Shown: positions 40,470-53,065, numbered from the stretch's first letter. The stretch is DNA of 64,000 nt from Glomus cerebriforme (GCA_003550305.1 QKYT01000326.1:56104-120103); one strand, 5' to 3'. A program made the numbers and translations. Notes: generated by a model not told the origin, from the letters alone.

Positions 40470-40747
40470 AATGGAATAAAAATAATTTTTTTTTACGTTA
40501 TAATATTTTTCAGAAGTATTTATAATCATATCAAATTGAATGATAAAAAGAGAAATTCATTTAAAATTTTTTTTGGACCTTCATTTACAAAATCTGCAAT
40601 TGACTATTATATCGACATAATGAAATCACGCATTGTTAAAGGAACTTTAAAGGATAGATAAAACCGTGCACCTCCATTTAGGGATCATCAGAAGTTATAA
40701 CCATAATTTCAACCTAACAACCCATGGGCAGTCCATGGGATTAGAAC

Positions 40748-41038
40748 GGACAAGTGTGGTCCGTCCTATCTGAAAATAAGGACATTAATGTTCTCGATTT
40801 TGTGGACTAGTGCTGGTCCATTTTATCTAAAAAGAAGGACATTAAAGTCCTTATTTTTGCGGACTAGTTTGGTCTGTTCTATGTGAAAAGGAGGACATTA
40901 AAGTCCTCATTGTTGTGGAACAGTACGGTCTGCTATATATAAAAACTAGGACATTAATGTCCTTAATTTTGCGGTCCAGTTTGGTCTATTCAGATGGACA
41001 TAAAAGTCCTCGTTTTTGCAGATCAGTTTGGCCCATTA
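40748..41038 (+). repeat. Tandem array of 56-57 bp units (left arm)
   Basis: Six starts of a unit beginning GGACTAGTTTGGTCC (variants) occur at about 40748, 40804, 40861, 40917, 40973 and 41020. Each unit contains the palindromic word AGGACATTAAAGTCCT. The units are degenerate (roughly 75-90 percent alike by eye). The same unit recurs inverted at 41920-42112, so this is one arm of a larger inverted structure. Confidence 0.75.
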
Positions 41039-41659
41039 GGAATTTTTGATAAAGTAGAAAAGTCATTCATTTGTTCAAAACAAAGATTCTTCATTAGAAA
41101 TAAATGATGGTGAGTTTAATATGATAGAAGTAAATGATAATAATGAAAGCAAAAGAAATTTAGAAAAATATTAAAAAACAAGTTTGGTATATATAATAAA
41201 TATAGAATTAGTGTTTTATTATTAATTTAATTTTAATACATTCTTTAATTTATAGAAAAAAATGTTAAAAGCTCTTTCATGCCATATAAAAATTAGTATA
41301 AAGGCAAAAAAAGTATTATTGTCTTTAAATGATATTGGATTTGTAAAATCAGGTTGAAGATTATTGTTATTACTTCAATTTTTTTTTTAAATTTGCATTC
41401 TCAACTTGCTCTAATTTTTTTAGTAAATTCTTTTAATAAAATTTTACTTCTATTACTATTACTTTAAAATAATATTATAATTTGTTCAAATAAAACAAAA
41501 TCAAGAAAATATTTACAAAATTTTTGATAGAAATTTAAATTACTAAAATTTGAATAGTGAAAATATGTATGGCATTAAAACTGATAAATAATGAAATAAA
41601 CAGAATAATTATTGTTTAATCAAACAAATGCAAAATTAAAGTTATCATTTTTTGAATAG

Positions 41660-42112
41660 AAGGTCTATACTTATCTATAAAATGAGGACTTTAATATTTT
41701 TTTCAGGTAAGATGGATTACACCAGTTCACAAAAGTAAAAGGTTAGCATTGTTAACAAAATATTTGGCCAAAATTAATGAATATTAAATTTTGTAAAATT
41801 TTCAATTTATTCAAAATTAGGAACTGGTTAAATATTATCCTTATTTATTGATTAATCAACTGCCTTAACTAGCTAATTAACTAGTTAATTTTAACTGATT
41901 CTAACCTTTATATATTTTCAGATAGAATAGATCACAATGATTTGCAAAGAATTTTAATGTCCTTTTTTTTTACATAGAATAAACCAAACTGGTTCACAAA
42001 AATGAGAACTTTAGTATCCTTCTTTTTAAATAAAATGGACTAACACTAGTCCATAAAATTAAGAACATTAATGTCCTTATTTTTAGATAGAATGGACTAT
42101 ACTTATCCATTC
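41660..42112 (-). repeat. Inverted tandem array of the same units (right arm)
   Basis: Units of the left array appear in reverse orientation, for example AATGGACTAACACTAGTCCAT, ACATTAATGTCCTTATTTTT and GGACTATACTTATCCATT near 41940-42112, with one or two partial units near 41660-41740. They are more degenerate than those on the left. Between the arms (41040-41660) the sequence is very AT-rich and non-coding. Confidence 0.6.
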
Positions 42113-42744
42113 TGCTTTATATACTAAATGTAGTAATTGTTTATTAAACCAATTTTTTATCTCATCTAGAATAAAATCATACCTAACATTTAATGAAGCT
42201 TCATGCATTTTTTTAGCATTTCTCTGATAGCCAATAGACTGATAGTAAATTTTTTATAAAGCAATAGATACATCAAGTTTTCTAGTTTTACCAGATTTTT
42301 TTTAAATAATAGGAATAGATAACATGGATAATCAAGTCTATGAGAACCAGATAAAATAGCTAAAGTGAGATTTATATTACAGTAGCCTAGATTATATAAG
42401 TATCAAAACAAGAGATCACAGATTTTAAGTTTCAAGTATCTTTATTAGTAAAAAAGATAAGGTAATTAAAATCAGTTGCAAAAGCTAAAGAAAAGTTTAT
42501 AGAATTTCAAGAGAAGTGATTAACAGAAGAGATAATTACCTTGCAAGAAAAGATAACTCAGCTTAAGATAAGGATTAGCAAACTTATTAGCAAAAAATTC
42601 TTTATAAATAATGTCAATATGGCTTAGGCAAATTCAGATCTGATTGATATAATTTTAACCAATTGAGCAGTAATGAGTAATAGCCTTTAAGCTATTCAAA
42701 GCCCTCGACTAAATCTTCAATTAGCATCTGTCCACTCGTGCCAG

Positions 42745-45000
42745 CTATATGCGAAAAAGGACATTGACTTTCTTAACTTGTTCATCATTCAGGTTGCAAT
42801 TCAATAGACCGTTTAAGATTGATTGATTTATTCGAGCTAAGCGACAACGATCACTAATTGCCATAGATCCTGTAGCATTTACCGCAAATTCCCATTCTCC
42901 GACGTCCACACCTGATGTTGATAAGAATCGCACATCACACTTATGGCCTTTTTTATAATCTGCACTTCTGCTCAACGGGCAGAATGACTCACCTCTTTAA
43001 TACATTAAATTATGATGTAAATAATTAATGAAAGCACAATATAAAGAAAACAAATCTCATTGTACCAACCATCTTTGACGTACTACAAGACCCTTGTTCA
43101 ACCCCTCTATGATGTAAGAGCAAGTCTTCAGAATCACATCGATTTCCGTGTGCCCATAATGCAGTATATCTGTTTGGTCTTTGCACCTATAAATGCTGAA
43201 TAGATCAACAGAGAATTTAAAATCACAAAAAAAATAAAAATCTTAGGTAATCAAAAAATATATAGAAACAAATTACTCACAAGTCGCAATATATTTTGGT
43301 AAGCTTGTACATGTAACTGTTCTCTTTGGAATCAATGTGCTTTTCAATACAAAACTTATATGTCTCGTTTACTTCACCTTCACATATCATCTGTACAAGA
43401 ATAATGAGTTAATATGCATATATCATATAGAACAAGCTAAGTTTGAAAAAATACGCGTACATTTTCAACTGTCGTCACAAATGAACTTTCTTCATCTGAC
43501 ATACTAAGGATTTGCAATACGATCCTGTGATCTTCCATCATGAATCTCCTATCTTCGATTGAGAACCAGTCCTTCATATGTGCTGATAAATCAATAATTC
43601 GTGACGAACCGTAACGTAATATGACTTTTTCTATTGCCGGTATCTTCCTCTTCTTTTTGATGGACTTAGCATTTTTCAGATATTTTCTCAGAAACAACAT
43701 CATCAACCTTTTTGCCAGAGGGTAGAATCCAACTTTTTGAGGCATTAAGGACAGAGTTGAGCGTTTCTTCGGGAGCAGGGATGTCTTCATCATTATCCAG
43801 TTCGCTATGCTCTTTATCATCAGGGGAATCATCGTCATCTGATGGTAGTAAGTTCAGGGGAGTCGCTTTCTCAACTTTGTTTCCATCAGGTAAAAGTATC
43901 TCCCTAACAGAAATTAACTTGTTACCATAAATGTGTTTTCTTGCAGACAAAAATTTAAGCTGTATACCGACCTTTTTTCCCGATGATGTCCTCTTTTTTG
44001 ATGGTTGATTTGTCTTTTCTTCACGAGCTCGCTTGCGCCCAGTCACACGATTCTCGATCTTTTTCGTAACTTCTTCTTGAAGTAGAATGCTTTGATTTCG
44101 GACTTCTCTTGTCGTATCTAGAATGTGTTGGGTCTAAAATGCAAATGGATTTTCAGCATAACAATATCAAAATTAAACATAATAAAGAGTCAAATAATAA
44201 ATTAACCTGTTCGAGATCAATCTCATTCTATAGTTCATTCTTTCATAGATTCATTTGTAGATATTAGGAAATGTATCAAACAAAAATTGCTAAATTTCAA
44301 AGGTAACATACTCGTTGCTTTTCAAGCAATTTGCTCCTCCCTTCAAATAACTTAATCTCCATTTCAATATTATATTTCTTGACTTGCAGATCCCAAAAGT
44401 TGTTTATTTGATCCGAATTTTTGTTATTCTTATAAATACAAAGTTCGCTTTTAGAATTCTATAGTACATCATTTTACAGTGTGCCCGCCAACAAGTACGA
44501 AACCTTTCCCAATGCCAGTACGAAACCAGCACGGTAGTTGATGACAGACTTGCACACTGGCACACCGTTTACCAAATAATGAATACACTTACCTTGAAAT
44601 CTTGCTTCCACTTAAGAACCTTCCGCCCAATTTCAGACGATTCAGGATAACACTTGCCGATAATATTTAGGTCGCCAATATATCGAAGATGCTCCGTTTC
44701 CTCAGCTTCAAGGTTCCCTTCATGTAATCGAAACAATAAGTATTTGTGGAGTGATGGTGTGTTCGTACTCTCCCAAAAGGCTGTGTATTTTTGCAAACAG
44801 CAAGTTACGATATAATTGATGAAAATACTAACACTATTACAGTTTGTCTTACCACGAGATTTAAGAACTTTAAGACATTCGGCTGTAAACTGCGTTTTTA
44901 CGACGGTTAAGAATACAAAAATTATCATTTGCACATTTGATTTGCAATAAATCAATCTATTGCGTGATTTACGTGTCTTAATCTGGACACGCGTTCCCAC
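42745..45000 (-). pseudogene. Damaged multi-exon gene of an unrecognised lineage family
   Basis: Several minus-strand segments bounded by plausible GT-AG sites line up as one gene. They lie at 45000-44590, 44465-44332, a small NEIDLEQ exon near 44225-44205, 44134-43450, 43390-43284, 43197-43080 and 42985-42745. The middle carries a basic, Lys/Arg-rich region and an acidic stretch (SDDDDSPDDKEHSELDNDED), then YGSSRIIDLSAHMKDWF and EDHRIVLQILSMSDEESSF. The last part has RSADYKKGHKCDVRFLS. Two lesions are apparent: a frame change near 43680-43720, and a TGA where the junction before GESFCPL should give Trp. From memory, similar motifs recur in uncharacterised arbuscular mycorrhizal fungal proteins. 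No function is assigned. Confidence 0.45.
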
Positions 45001-45400
45001 TATTTGCGCAGTAATGTGGCGCAGTAAAACGAGGACTATATGTCATATGATGTTGAGCTAACATGGCGTGATATCAGGTGATAACCGTGAAGGCTCTTCA
45101 CACTTTCAGCATGATCTACAAGAAATACCCGCTAAGACTCATCAAAATTGCGCAGCCTTTTTTCTCATGAATTCGAAAAAAAGAAAATAAAAATCATGTG
45201 ACCGCATGAAAAAAATTCACGCACTTTTGCCAAGAAAAAATTTTTATTAATACATGCGAAAAATAAATACAAAAGATCGGGACTTTGCCCGTGATACATG
45301 ATGCTTTTTTTCTATGATAGTGTCTACACATTTATTTTTTGAACAAGACAAGACTATCTTATTTATCTTCTGTTTTTACCCGCTTCAATGATTCTGACTA

Positions 45401-45899
45401 TCAAACACCCACTTGATTTGCCCAAACAGGTTCCACCAAGTCATCATGGGTCAATATAGCCTGGTTGATTGGTAATGGAGAGGGTGACAACGAACTTAAC
45501 AATACTTCCACTTTTCCTTCACTGTTATTATCAGAGCTGGATGAAACTAGCTTGATTATTATCCAATTCACAGCTGTTGATACAATCCCGTACATTATGT
45601 CCTCCTGCAAACCTGCCGTATCATAAGTTCATTTTTTAGGATTGCACTGAATGGATATCTGCAGTTGGATCACATTCTGTGCAATTCCTTTTTTTCACCT
45701 CAGTAATTGTGATAATGATATTCACTATCTTTATAGCCCAATTAACAGGACCTTTGCCATAACTTTTTGAGATTTCATACTGAGGATAAACCTTTATTTC
45801 ACCTCTATATATTGTTGCTACATCATAAATTACACAGGAAATAAATTCACAATGGGTAGCTTTATTAGTGCTAGTGATGTGTTGGGATGTCTTGTGCAA
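45401..45899 (-). pseudogene. PD-(D/E)XK nuclease-like relic
   Basis: Two minus-strand pieces (45899-45636 and 45610-45401) read YGKGPVNWAIKIVNIIITITEVKK and then QEDIMYGIVSTAVNWIIIKLV in parts. The spacing of an acidic-type position (here Asn in GPVNW) and ExK (TEVKK) across two beta-like strands matches the PD-(D/E)XK nuclease core, where the first residue should be Asp. Related sequences with Asp at that position occur, as I recall, in repetitive uncharacterised genes of these fungi. The Asp-to-Asn change and the stop between the pieces suggest an inactive remnant. The link to nucleases is inference from a short motif. Confidence 0.35.
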
Positions 45900-46339
45900 T
45901 CTTAAAAATTCACCTATAACTTGATTTCAGATATCTTCTGGTGTATTCTTAACCCCTCAAACAAAAGTAGGTAGTTCATTATAATCATCTGCCTTCAAGC
46001 CAAAGAATACCTTCATTTATTAACCCTTCACAAGGAGAATGGTTGTTGAGCTATTATGGAAATACAAGATTAAAGCTATTAGTATCTGTTGCATAAATAT
46101 CACAAAAAAAATATAGCTAATATTAAACATTACTTACGTGTCCATGACAATTGGGGGTCTACTTTGAATTCCTGAGACCAGATTATACATGCCAAGTTCT
46201 CATCATCAACCAAATGAATACGTTCCTTTCTGCTTTCACAATTTATGACAATATGCTCGTTCTCAGTTCTATCTGGGAAGTTCAAAGCCTTATTTTCAAA
46301 GCTGATAAGATTATTCGCCCATAAGATATAGCCCACAAG

Positions 46340-48880
46340 AATTTCTCTAACTTATGCCCATACATTGCAATATAGTGAACTTCTTTTATCTCAACAGGAC
46401 ACTATATGATAATATGTATATGTTTGGAAGGAAAAGTGTTTGCTAATCTTTGAAAATAGAAGCAGTTCCATACCATCAAACTCTTCCTTAATATTAATAT
46501 TTATTTTTGTATTGACATAGCACTTTATAGTAATAGTAATAATAGGCTCAGACAAAAAAAATAGTGTTACGTTCTGGAGTGAGATAAAAGTTTATTTCTG
46601 AGAAAAGGATAAGCGTTAATATATGTTTTTATGTTATACAGATATTGCATTATTTTATGTGACCTGCATTCACATTCGATAAAACAATAATAATTTATTT
46701 ATGAAATAAAAATGTTGCCAAAGCAACTGATACAAAAATGAATTTGCGAATATATCATGTTACATAATACAAGAAAATTATTATTCAGGAAAAGGGAAGG
46801 GTAGATAAAAATATAAATCATATTTTCATCAGGATTCTCAGAAAAATAAATAGAAATCATATTCTCTGGTTGCATACATTTTCTTTGTATACTGGTTGGA
46901 TAAATTTGTTAAAGATAGAAGTTATGAAGATGAACTGGATGAGGTGTTAATATGGCTTTAACTCTATTCGCAATAGCAGAAGTATAGTTATTCTTGAAAA
47001 TCTCAATCACAAAAATCATATTTCTATTTTGACTATTACAGAATCAACTGTTAAAACTTATAATATCACTATTATTATTTTTAGCAATAGACATCTTGCT
47101 TTCTTAAATACATGAATCCATAATGAAAAATTTTTGCTTGCATAAAAGCAAAACTTCTGGTATAAACACATCTTAATTATTTTCGTGAGAAAGTTAACTG
47201 AACTTCCACATACTACCACATGCTTTATATTTTGCTAGAAAAAAGTTAAGGAAATATGAGGCGTGATTAACATTATTGTATGATGTTAAAAGCTCTATGA
47301 AAGCATATAAAAATGAAAAACTTATAAATACTTACAATTTTATTTTATAAAGTACATTATTATACGAAAAAATAATTATCTATTATAGTTCAACATTATT
47401 TTGAAAAATATTATGTTATTTTAGTAAATTTTGCATTTTCAAGAAATATATAACATTTTCCAGAATAATGTAATATTTAATTTTTTTTTAAATTTATATA
47501 TAAAAAATCATCTAGTATAATACAATATTTTCAAGAAAATTTAACATTTTATTTTCCAAAAAAAACATACAATTTGAATTTTTTTATAAATAAGATAATG
47601 TTATATTAATGTTATATCAAAAATTATCCAATGTAATGTACCATTTTTCAAAAAAAAACCCAAAATTTCCAATAGTTGGGTTTTTTAATAGATTAATGAT
47701 CCTATAGTACATACTGTTTTCATTGGTTAAATCTAAGGTTAAAATTGCCAGATCGAAAGCAATTAACCAGAATTCATAGAATAAATTGGAAAGAATAATT
47801 TGAAGGAAAAGGTATATAAACAAAGAAAACTGATAAAAGTGTTAGGAATATTAGGATCACTTACGAAATGTTAAGATTTGATGTTGAAAAAAATAAGGAA
47901 CAATATACCAAAAACAAAATGAAAGAATAATTTAAAGTTAACAATTCTATCATGCTAATTGAACAGAGGAACAAAAAATGTAAAAACAAAAAAGAAAAGA
48001 AATAAGAATATTAGTAGAAATAACATAGAAAGGATAATAAAGGAATACAAGAAGAAACAATTAGAAAAAGAAAAAAATGCAACAAAATGATACATTGCTA
48101 ATTAATTGTTTCGGCCGGATAATCTAATGGATGATCTGTACTACAACTTTTAATTTATTTATCCAATTAAAATTTTATAATTGCTATTTATCCAAATAAT
48201 TGGATTTCAAGATATTCCATATATTCTAAAAATTCTATCACTTCATTTTTGAATTTTTTTTTTTTTTTTTTGAAATTAAAATTTAATTAAATTTTTATAC
48301 CCTGTAATACTATATATCTGAACCGGGAATACATACCTAATTTGTCAATATTATAGAGAGCTTCAATATTCTCAATAGAGCTTGGTTATAAAAGTTATAA
48401 ATCAATTCTTTTTATGATTCAAATATAATTTCATTCTGATTGGTTAAAACTTAATTTTAATGTCATTGGCTGATCTAAATATAAACACACAGTAAATTTA
48501 TTTTAAGACATAATTTTAATGTTCCAAAAGAACAAAGCATCTTGTTCCTTAAAAAAATTCCATTTATTGCAAATAAAAATCGTGAATTTTATTTTTTATC
48601 ATGGAAACATGGTACCGAAACATGTGAACACTTTGATTGATATTTTAAATCTTGCTCCAAAAATTACCCATTATACAAATTCAAAGATAAAAAACTGTGC
48701 GTGAAGGTACATCTGTGTTTTTCAACATCAATATATTCTACAACACTATTCGAAATCATTTCTTGCCATCCAAATGATTTTTTCTTTCTTCATCTTTTTC
48801 TAGAAGATTGTTCTAGATTTTTATATCTTCTTCAGACTCTTCGAAATTCTCATCATTATAAAATAAATTAACATACTTGT
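46340..48880. other. Long AT-rich region without supported genes
   Basis: No frame with a recognisable domain is seen. Around 47380-47650 loosely repeated words built from AACATTTT, TCAAGAAA and AATGTAATATTT recur on the order of every 40-60 bases, which could be a very degenerate tandem repeat. A minus-strand frame just to the left (46130-46336) has the composition of a coding exon but no family match. Confidence 0.35.
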
Positions 48881-48889
48881 CTAGCTTGA

Positions 48890-50650
48890 CGATTTTTCAT
48901 TTTATATACATCCAGTTTTTGAATAAAGTCCCTTTATTAATTTTAAACGCTCATAAATAAAAGTTGACACTCTTTCAGCATCGCTAACAACACTAACTTC
49001 AGGACTCACATCAACAGTTTTCTGTAAACTTTGAGAGTATATGACAATTGTTTAGATAATGATATTTCTACCCATTTATCATTAACAAAAAATTTTGCAT
49101 TGTCTTTGATATTTGTAGGGTCAAATTGTTGATTTTTGGAAGAATATAAAATGATTAATTTGAAATCAATAATTGGTTTTGATACGCTTTCAACAGAAAT
49201 ATATAACATTAATAAATTCTTTACAAGATCACAAACTTGTCCTTCAGGAGTTTCAAAAGGGCATACCATACCCCAATGAGTATTATGTAATTGACGTGGT
49301 TTTGAAAATTTTCCATCACTTCTATTGGAGTATTACATCTTCTCAAATGAGATAAAGTGGATGCAAAAGTATATACCAGTTCAGCACTTGAGATACACCA
49401 GCTCGGGACCTCATAGCCTTTTTTTGGTCTCCCAATTTCCTGTTGCAAGAGATTATTTGAGACCATTAGTAGTTGTTTGTGCTTTGATTGCCAAATTCAA
49501 ATTGAATTCACAACTATTATCAGTACACTTTCTTAGGTATGCTGGAACATCCTTTGTAAATTTTTTGAATAATATACGAAACAATGAAGCTAAAAGAGGA
49601 CCTGCTAAATCCATTCTTTTTTTCTGTAATAATCTCGATCATTCATCTGATGATGTCCAAGAGCAGCTAATAAAGTCCAAGAACCATATAACCAAGGAAG
49701 AATTTTCATTTTTTTGCATCCATATTCAGTTGAAACATGTAGTAATAATTCTTATTTTAAGTATACTTTATATGTTTGTCTCTTATTGCTTCTGCCATGG
49801 CTGTACCTCTGCAACCGATCCAATCAGCCATGACCACCATATTTTGAGCTGCAAATGCTTCTTCTATATATGGTTTTAGTGCTTCTAATATTTGAGTATC
49901 ATTTGGATCATAACAAACATATGTAGGGAATCTTGATCAGAAACAACACCAAGTGCTCGAAAAGTAATGATCACTCGAATAGATTGTCCAGTAGTGTTTT
50001 TCTCACTAAAAGCTTGATCCTTTTTTATAGTACTTTTAATTTCAGCTGTGAATAAATAAGTTGAAGGCGGTGATTTTGCAAAAACATATCAAAACTTATC
50101 AGAACCATTTATAATAAAGTAACACTCTGATCATAAGGACATTCGTTTAATACATAAAAACTTTTATCACTTAAACCATGTAACACACAAAATGGTGATT
50201 TTAAAAAACACTTTATTATATGATTCTTCATCAGGGTTATGTTTTAAATCAGCCTCATTAAACATTTCATTTAATGTTGCTTTCCCTCTGTTTTCCAGTG
50301 CTCTAGGATCTGCTATCATTGCTTCCTCTTTTATGTTAACATAAGAGGAGTACACAAGTTAAATTTCTAAGACGTATCTCCTGTGGAAACATTATTTAAA
50401 CACTACCATCAGCTTCAGTCATAGTAGGTTTTGATAAGTACACTTGTCCAAATCAGATATAATATCATTTCGCCTTATCACCATCCTCTCTTGGTTTTCT
50501 ACAACTGTTTGCAACACAAGATTTTATTTTCATCAACAATTTCTTGCATAATATTTTGTACAAATTCATTGAATGAATCAAGTTGTTGTCAGACAAGACC
50601 TTTGTCATGAAAAAATGAAAGATATAACTATCCAACAATCCTCTTGATTA
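48890..50650 (-). pseudogene. RPB2: RPB2 pseudogene (RNA polymerase II second-largest subunit)
   Basis: Read on the minus strand in all three frames, the order of RPB2 landmarks is preserved. DSFNEFVQNIMQEIVDEN lies near 50540-50600, EAMIADPRALENRGKATLNEMF near 50260-50340, GYFIINGSDKF-type sequence near 50100-50150, VIITFRALG near 49960, then [32 protein letters not shown] and NGLKYSLATGNW at 49450-49620. The hallmark HNTHWGMVCPFETPEGQ lies near 49250-49300, followed by LVKNL, YISVES and FVNDKWVE. Many frameshifts and stops interrupt it, and the C-terminal 40 percent is missing. No clear introns are seen between the pieces, so a reverse-transcribed copy is possible. RPB2 itself is essential and must exist intact elsewhere. 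Confidence 0.88.
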
Positions 50651-50659
50651 TATTAGGTT

Positions 50660-51265
50660 GCAATTCAGAATCAGGTTGATATGCATTCATATCTATTCAA
50701 TTTTAATTTTTGTTGTTATACCCATTTCTTTATTGTCATTTATCCCATACACCCAGTTTTTCATATTATTGACTATTTGTTTATCCATCAATTTTTTCCA
50801 TCCCATAGTTTTCACAATGTACTTTTTCTTTTTAATTATTTGATTATTCTTTTTTATTCTTTTAGTTTTTGTTTGTACATCAAAATTAATTCAATTAATT
50901 TCAGCCCTTGTAAATTTTCTGTTCTTAATTTCCTATTATTTTATATAATCCATAGAAGCAATATGATTTGCTATGTATATTTGTTTGATCATTTCCATCT
51001 TAATATAACCAATCCTATTTCTTCTTTCAATTCACATAGCATTCTACCAAAAATTTCCATAGTACTGGTCAGTAAAGAAGAAATAGCCAGAGTAATAATT
51101 GGTAAAGGAGTAATAGCTGATGTTGAAAAATTAATTGGTAAATTTTCCTTGGTCAACTCATCCTCAACTGAAATATTGTTATTCATTATTATGTTATTTG
51201 TTTGATTAATAAAATGACTTTTCTGATATCCTATTTTTCATATTTTCATCATCTGTTCTTTCAAA
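50660..51265. other. T-rich region, no supported gene
   Basis: The plus-strand frame at 50681-51205 is built largely from Phe, Ile and Tyr codons of T-rich DNA. It shows no domain and no typical start context. I treat it as non-coding. Confidence 0.4.
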
Positions 51266-51266
51266 A

Positions 51267-51415
51267 TCTAACCTCGATTATATCCGAGCCTATTTTCTGG
51301 GACAGATGCTACACGACCTTTATATTACCCCAGGAGCTTATTTTTTGGGACCTTTGAGGTTAGACTTAAGGTTAGACTTACGGATTAGACTTACGGATTA
51401 GACTTAAGGTTGTTT
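51267..51415. repeat. Short inverted and direct repeats
   Basis: AATCTAACCTC near 51268 is mirrored by GAGGTTAGACTT near 51356, enclosing about 80 bases. The right end then runs into a short direct repeat (GGTTAGACTTAAG, GATTAGACTTACG and variants, four to five copies). It could be a small decayed element. No target duplication was identified. Confidence 0.35.
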
Positions 51416-51689
51416 GCTGACTTATTTAATTAATCTTACTTTCTTCATATCTGCCATATTTATCTGTATGGATATTGGTATTTTGTGAGCTTATAATTAA
51501 AATAATCAAGGAAATGAAAAGGAAATTCTAGTTTAAATTAAATGAGCCAGTTAGGAGATACTCAACTATCTGACTGGTTTTTCCTTGTAAACCTTGTAAA
51601 AAGATTATAGAGATACATATTAAAAAATTATGAAGATATGGCAGATATGTTCAGTAAGGAAGAAAAATAATATTGAATAATAAAAAAAG

Positions 51690-52078
51690 GTATATTTATA
51701 TATTTAAGAAAATTGAAAATATAATAATGAGTCATGATACAATAATAATTAAAGCATGATGATTCATGTCACACAAATTTCTTGATATAAATTAAGTCAC
51801 GGTTTATACTTTTAAAAGTTCTGATTTATTACATAATTTTTTTTATCTGTTCATTCTGTTCACATGAAAAATTTCTAAATTTGTTAAGACATGTGATGTA
51901 TGTGAACAAATGAAAAAAAATCACATTATGAATCATTAATTATTAATTTTGTATAATACATAAAAATATGAAAATTTCCCAATATAGAAATTTGCTTGAT
52001 GCGACTCATCATGCTTAATTTATTATTGTATCATTATTAATTTTAACTCATTTTTATATATAAATACACCAATATTTC
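51690..52078. repeat. Imperfect palindromic element of about 390 bp
   Basis: The left arm (51690-51788) contains ATGATACAATAATAATTAAAGC and ATGATGATTCATG. The right arm (51981-52078) carries the reverse complement with about 80 percent identity by eye over the best 55 bases. The centre includes TTCACATGAAAAATTTC and a partial complement. The structure fits a decayed MITE or foldback repeat; no coding sequence is inside. Confidence 0.5.
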
Positions 52079-52079
52079 G

Positions 52080-53065
52080 TGTTAATTTTCATATTTTCTA
52101 ACAGGTATTTTTAATTAAATATTGGTTTAGATTAGAATTCCCTTCTCACTTATTCACTTAAATCAGTAACTCTAAAGATATCATCTGTTAGCAAAAAGTC
52201 TATTACCAGAGTCCATTACTACTTGAAGCCAAAGAAGAGCTGTAAGATACTGAAACCTGAAACCTGAAACCTATGCTACCTCTCCTAAAGTAATTAAGAT
52301 ATTATGGGATTTAGCAAAACAAATTGATAAGAAATAAACAATTTTATTAACAGAAAATGGAGAAATAAAATATATAAAGCAAAAAAAAAGAAGGTGCAGT
52401 GTAGCAGTGGTCTTTTAAACAGTAATAAAAGAATCTAATAATAACACAAATATATTAATTTCTTAATTCCGGCCAAGCATCCATAATTCTGGCCGAATCA
52501 CGTGGGTGCACTGAATGCAGGGTGCACCGTTTAACAAAATCCATAAAATAAACTTTTTTATTTAAATTATTCAAGTTAAAAATTAGAAGCTGTTGATCTT
52601 CGACAATGTGACGAATTTGATGATCCTAAATCACCTGATTATGCTCTTGGATGACATTGGTTCAATAGTTATATCACTTATATGGCGATCAAGTAACACA
52701 AACTAATTTGAATAAGGATTTGGTACCAGATAGAATATTTCGTCCATTTACTAATTTTGCCATTTCGCCATATTAGATTACGCCCATATTTGGATTTTAA
52801 CTTTATGTCTAGCAGTGATGACTATTTTAAAACTAGTTTTGCCCGGCCTTTGGACAAAACCTTTTAGTATTGTTTGCATCATTAGGCATAAAAAGAAATA
52901 TTAAGCAAGGAACTGCATCAGGACCGTCTTTACAATTTTATTTATTTAGACAATTTCGTTGTCTGTTGTAGATCTGTTCCCATATTTTTCTTTTGCTAAA
53001 TGCTGCTGAGTATCTTTAAATATTAATAATGATAGATTTGAATTGTCTCACATGAGATCGTTTAC
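52080..53065. other. Region without supported genes
   Basis: Frames are short and interrupted. A plus-strand stretch at about 52585-52880 looks more codon-like (EAVDLRQCDEFDDPKSPDYALG) but is broken by stops and I recognise no family. It may be a decayed coding fragment. Confidence 0.3.

Larger units (their letters stand above)
40748..42112. mobile_element. Foldback-like composite element (candidate)
   Basis: Two arrays of the same 56-57 bp unit face each other across about 0.6-0.9 kb of AT-rich, non-coding DNA. Long inverted terminal arms built of tandem sub-repeats are the defining structure of foldback-type DNA transposons. I could not find a target-site duplication and no transposase is present, so an inverted duplication of a satellite-like repeat is the alternative. 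Confidence 0.4.

Noticed and set aside
40748..41038. CRISPR-like direct repeats
   Set aside because: Units of 56-57 bp are contiguous and degenerate with no unique spacers, and the context is a eukaryotic nuclear genome.
49325..49879. 184-codon plus-strand frame
   Set aside because: It is antisense to the RPB2 pseudogene, whose landmarks on the minus strand are unambiguous.
50681..51205. 174-codon plus-strand frame
   Set aside because: It consists of Phe, Ile and Tyr-rich translation of T-rich DNA with no domain and no sensible start context.
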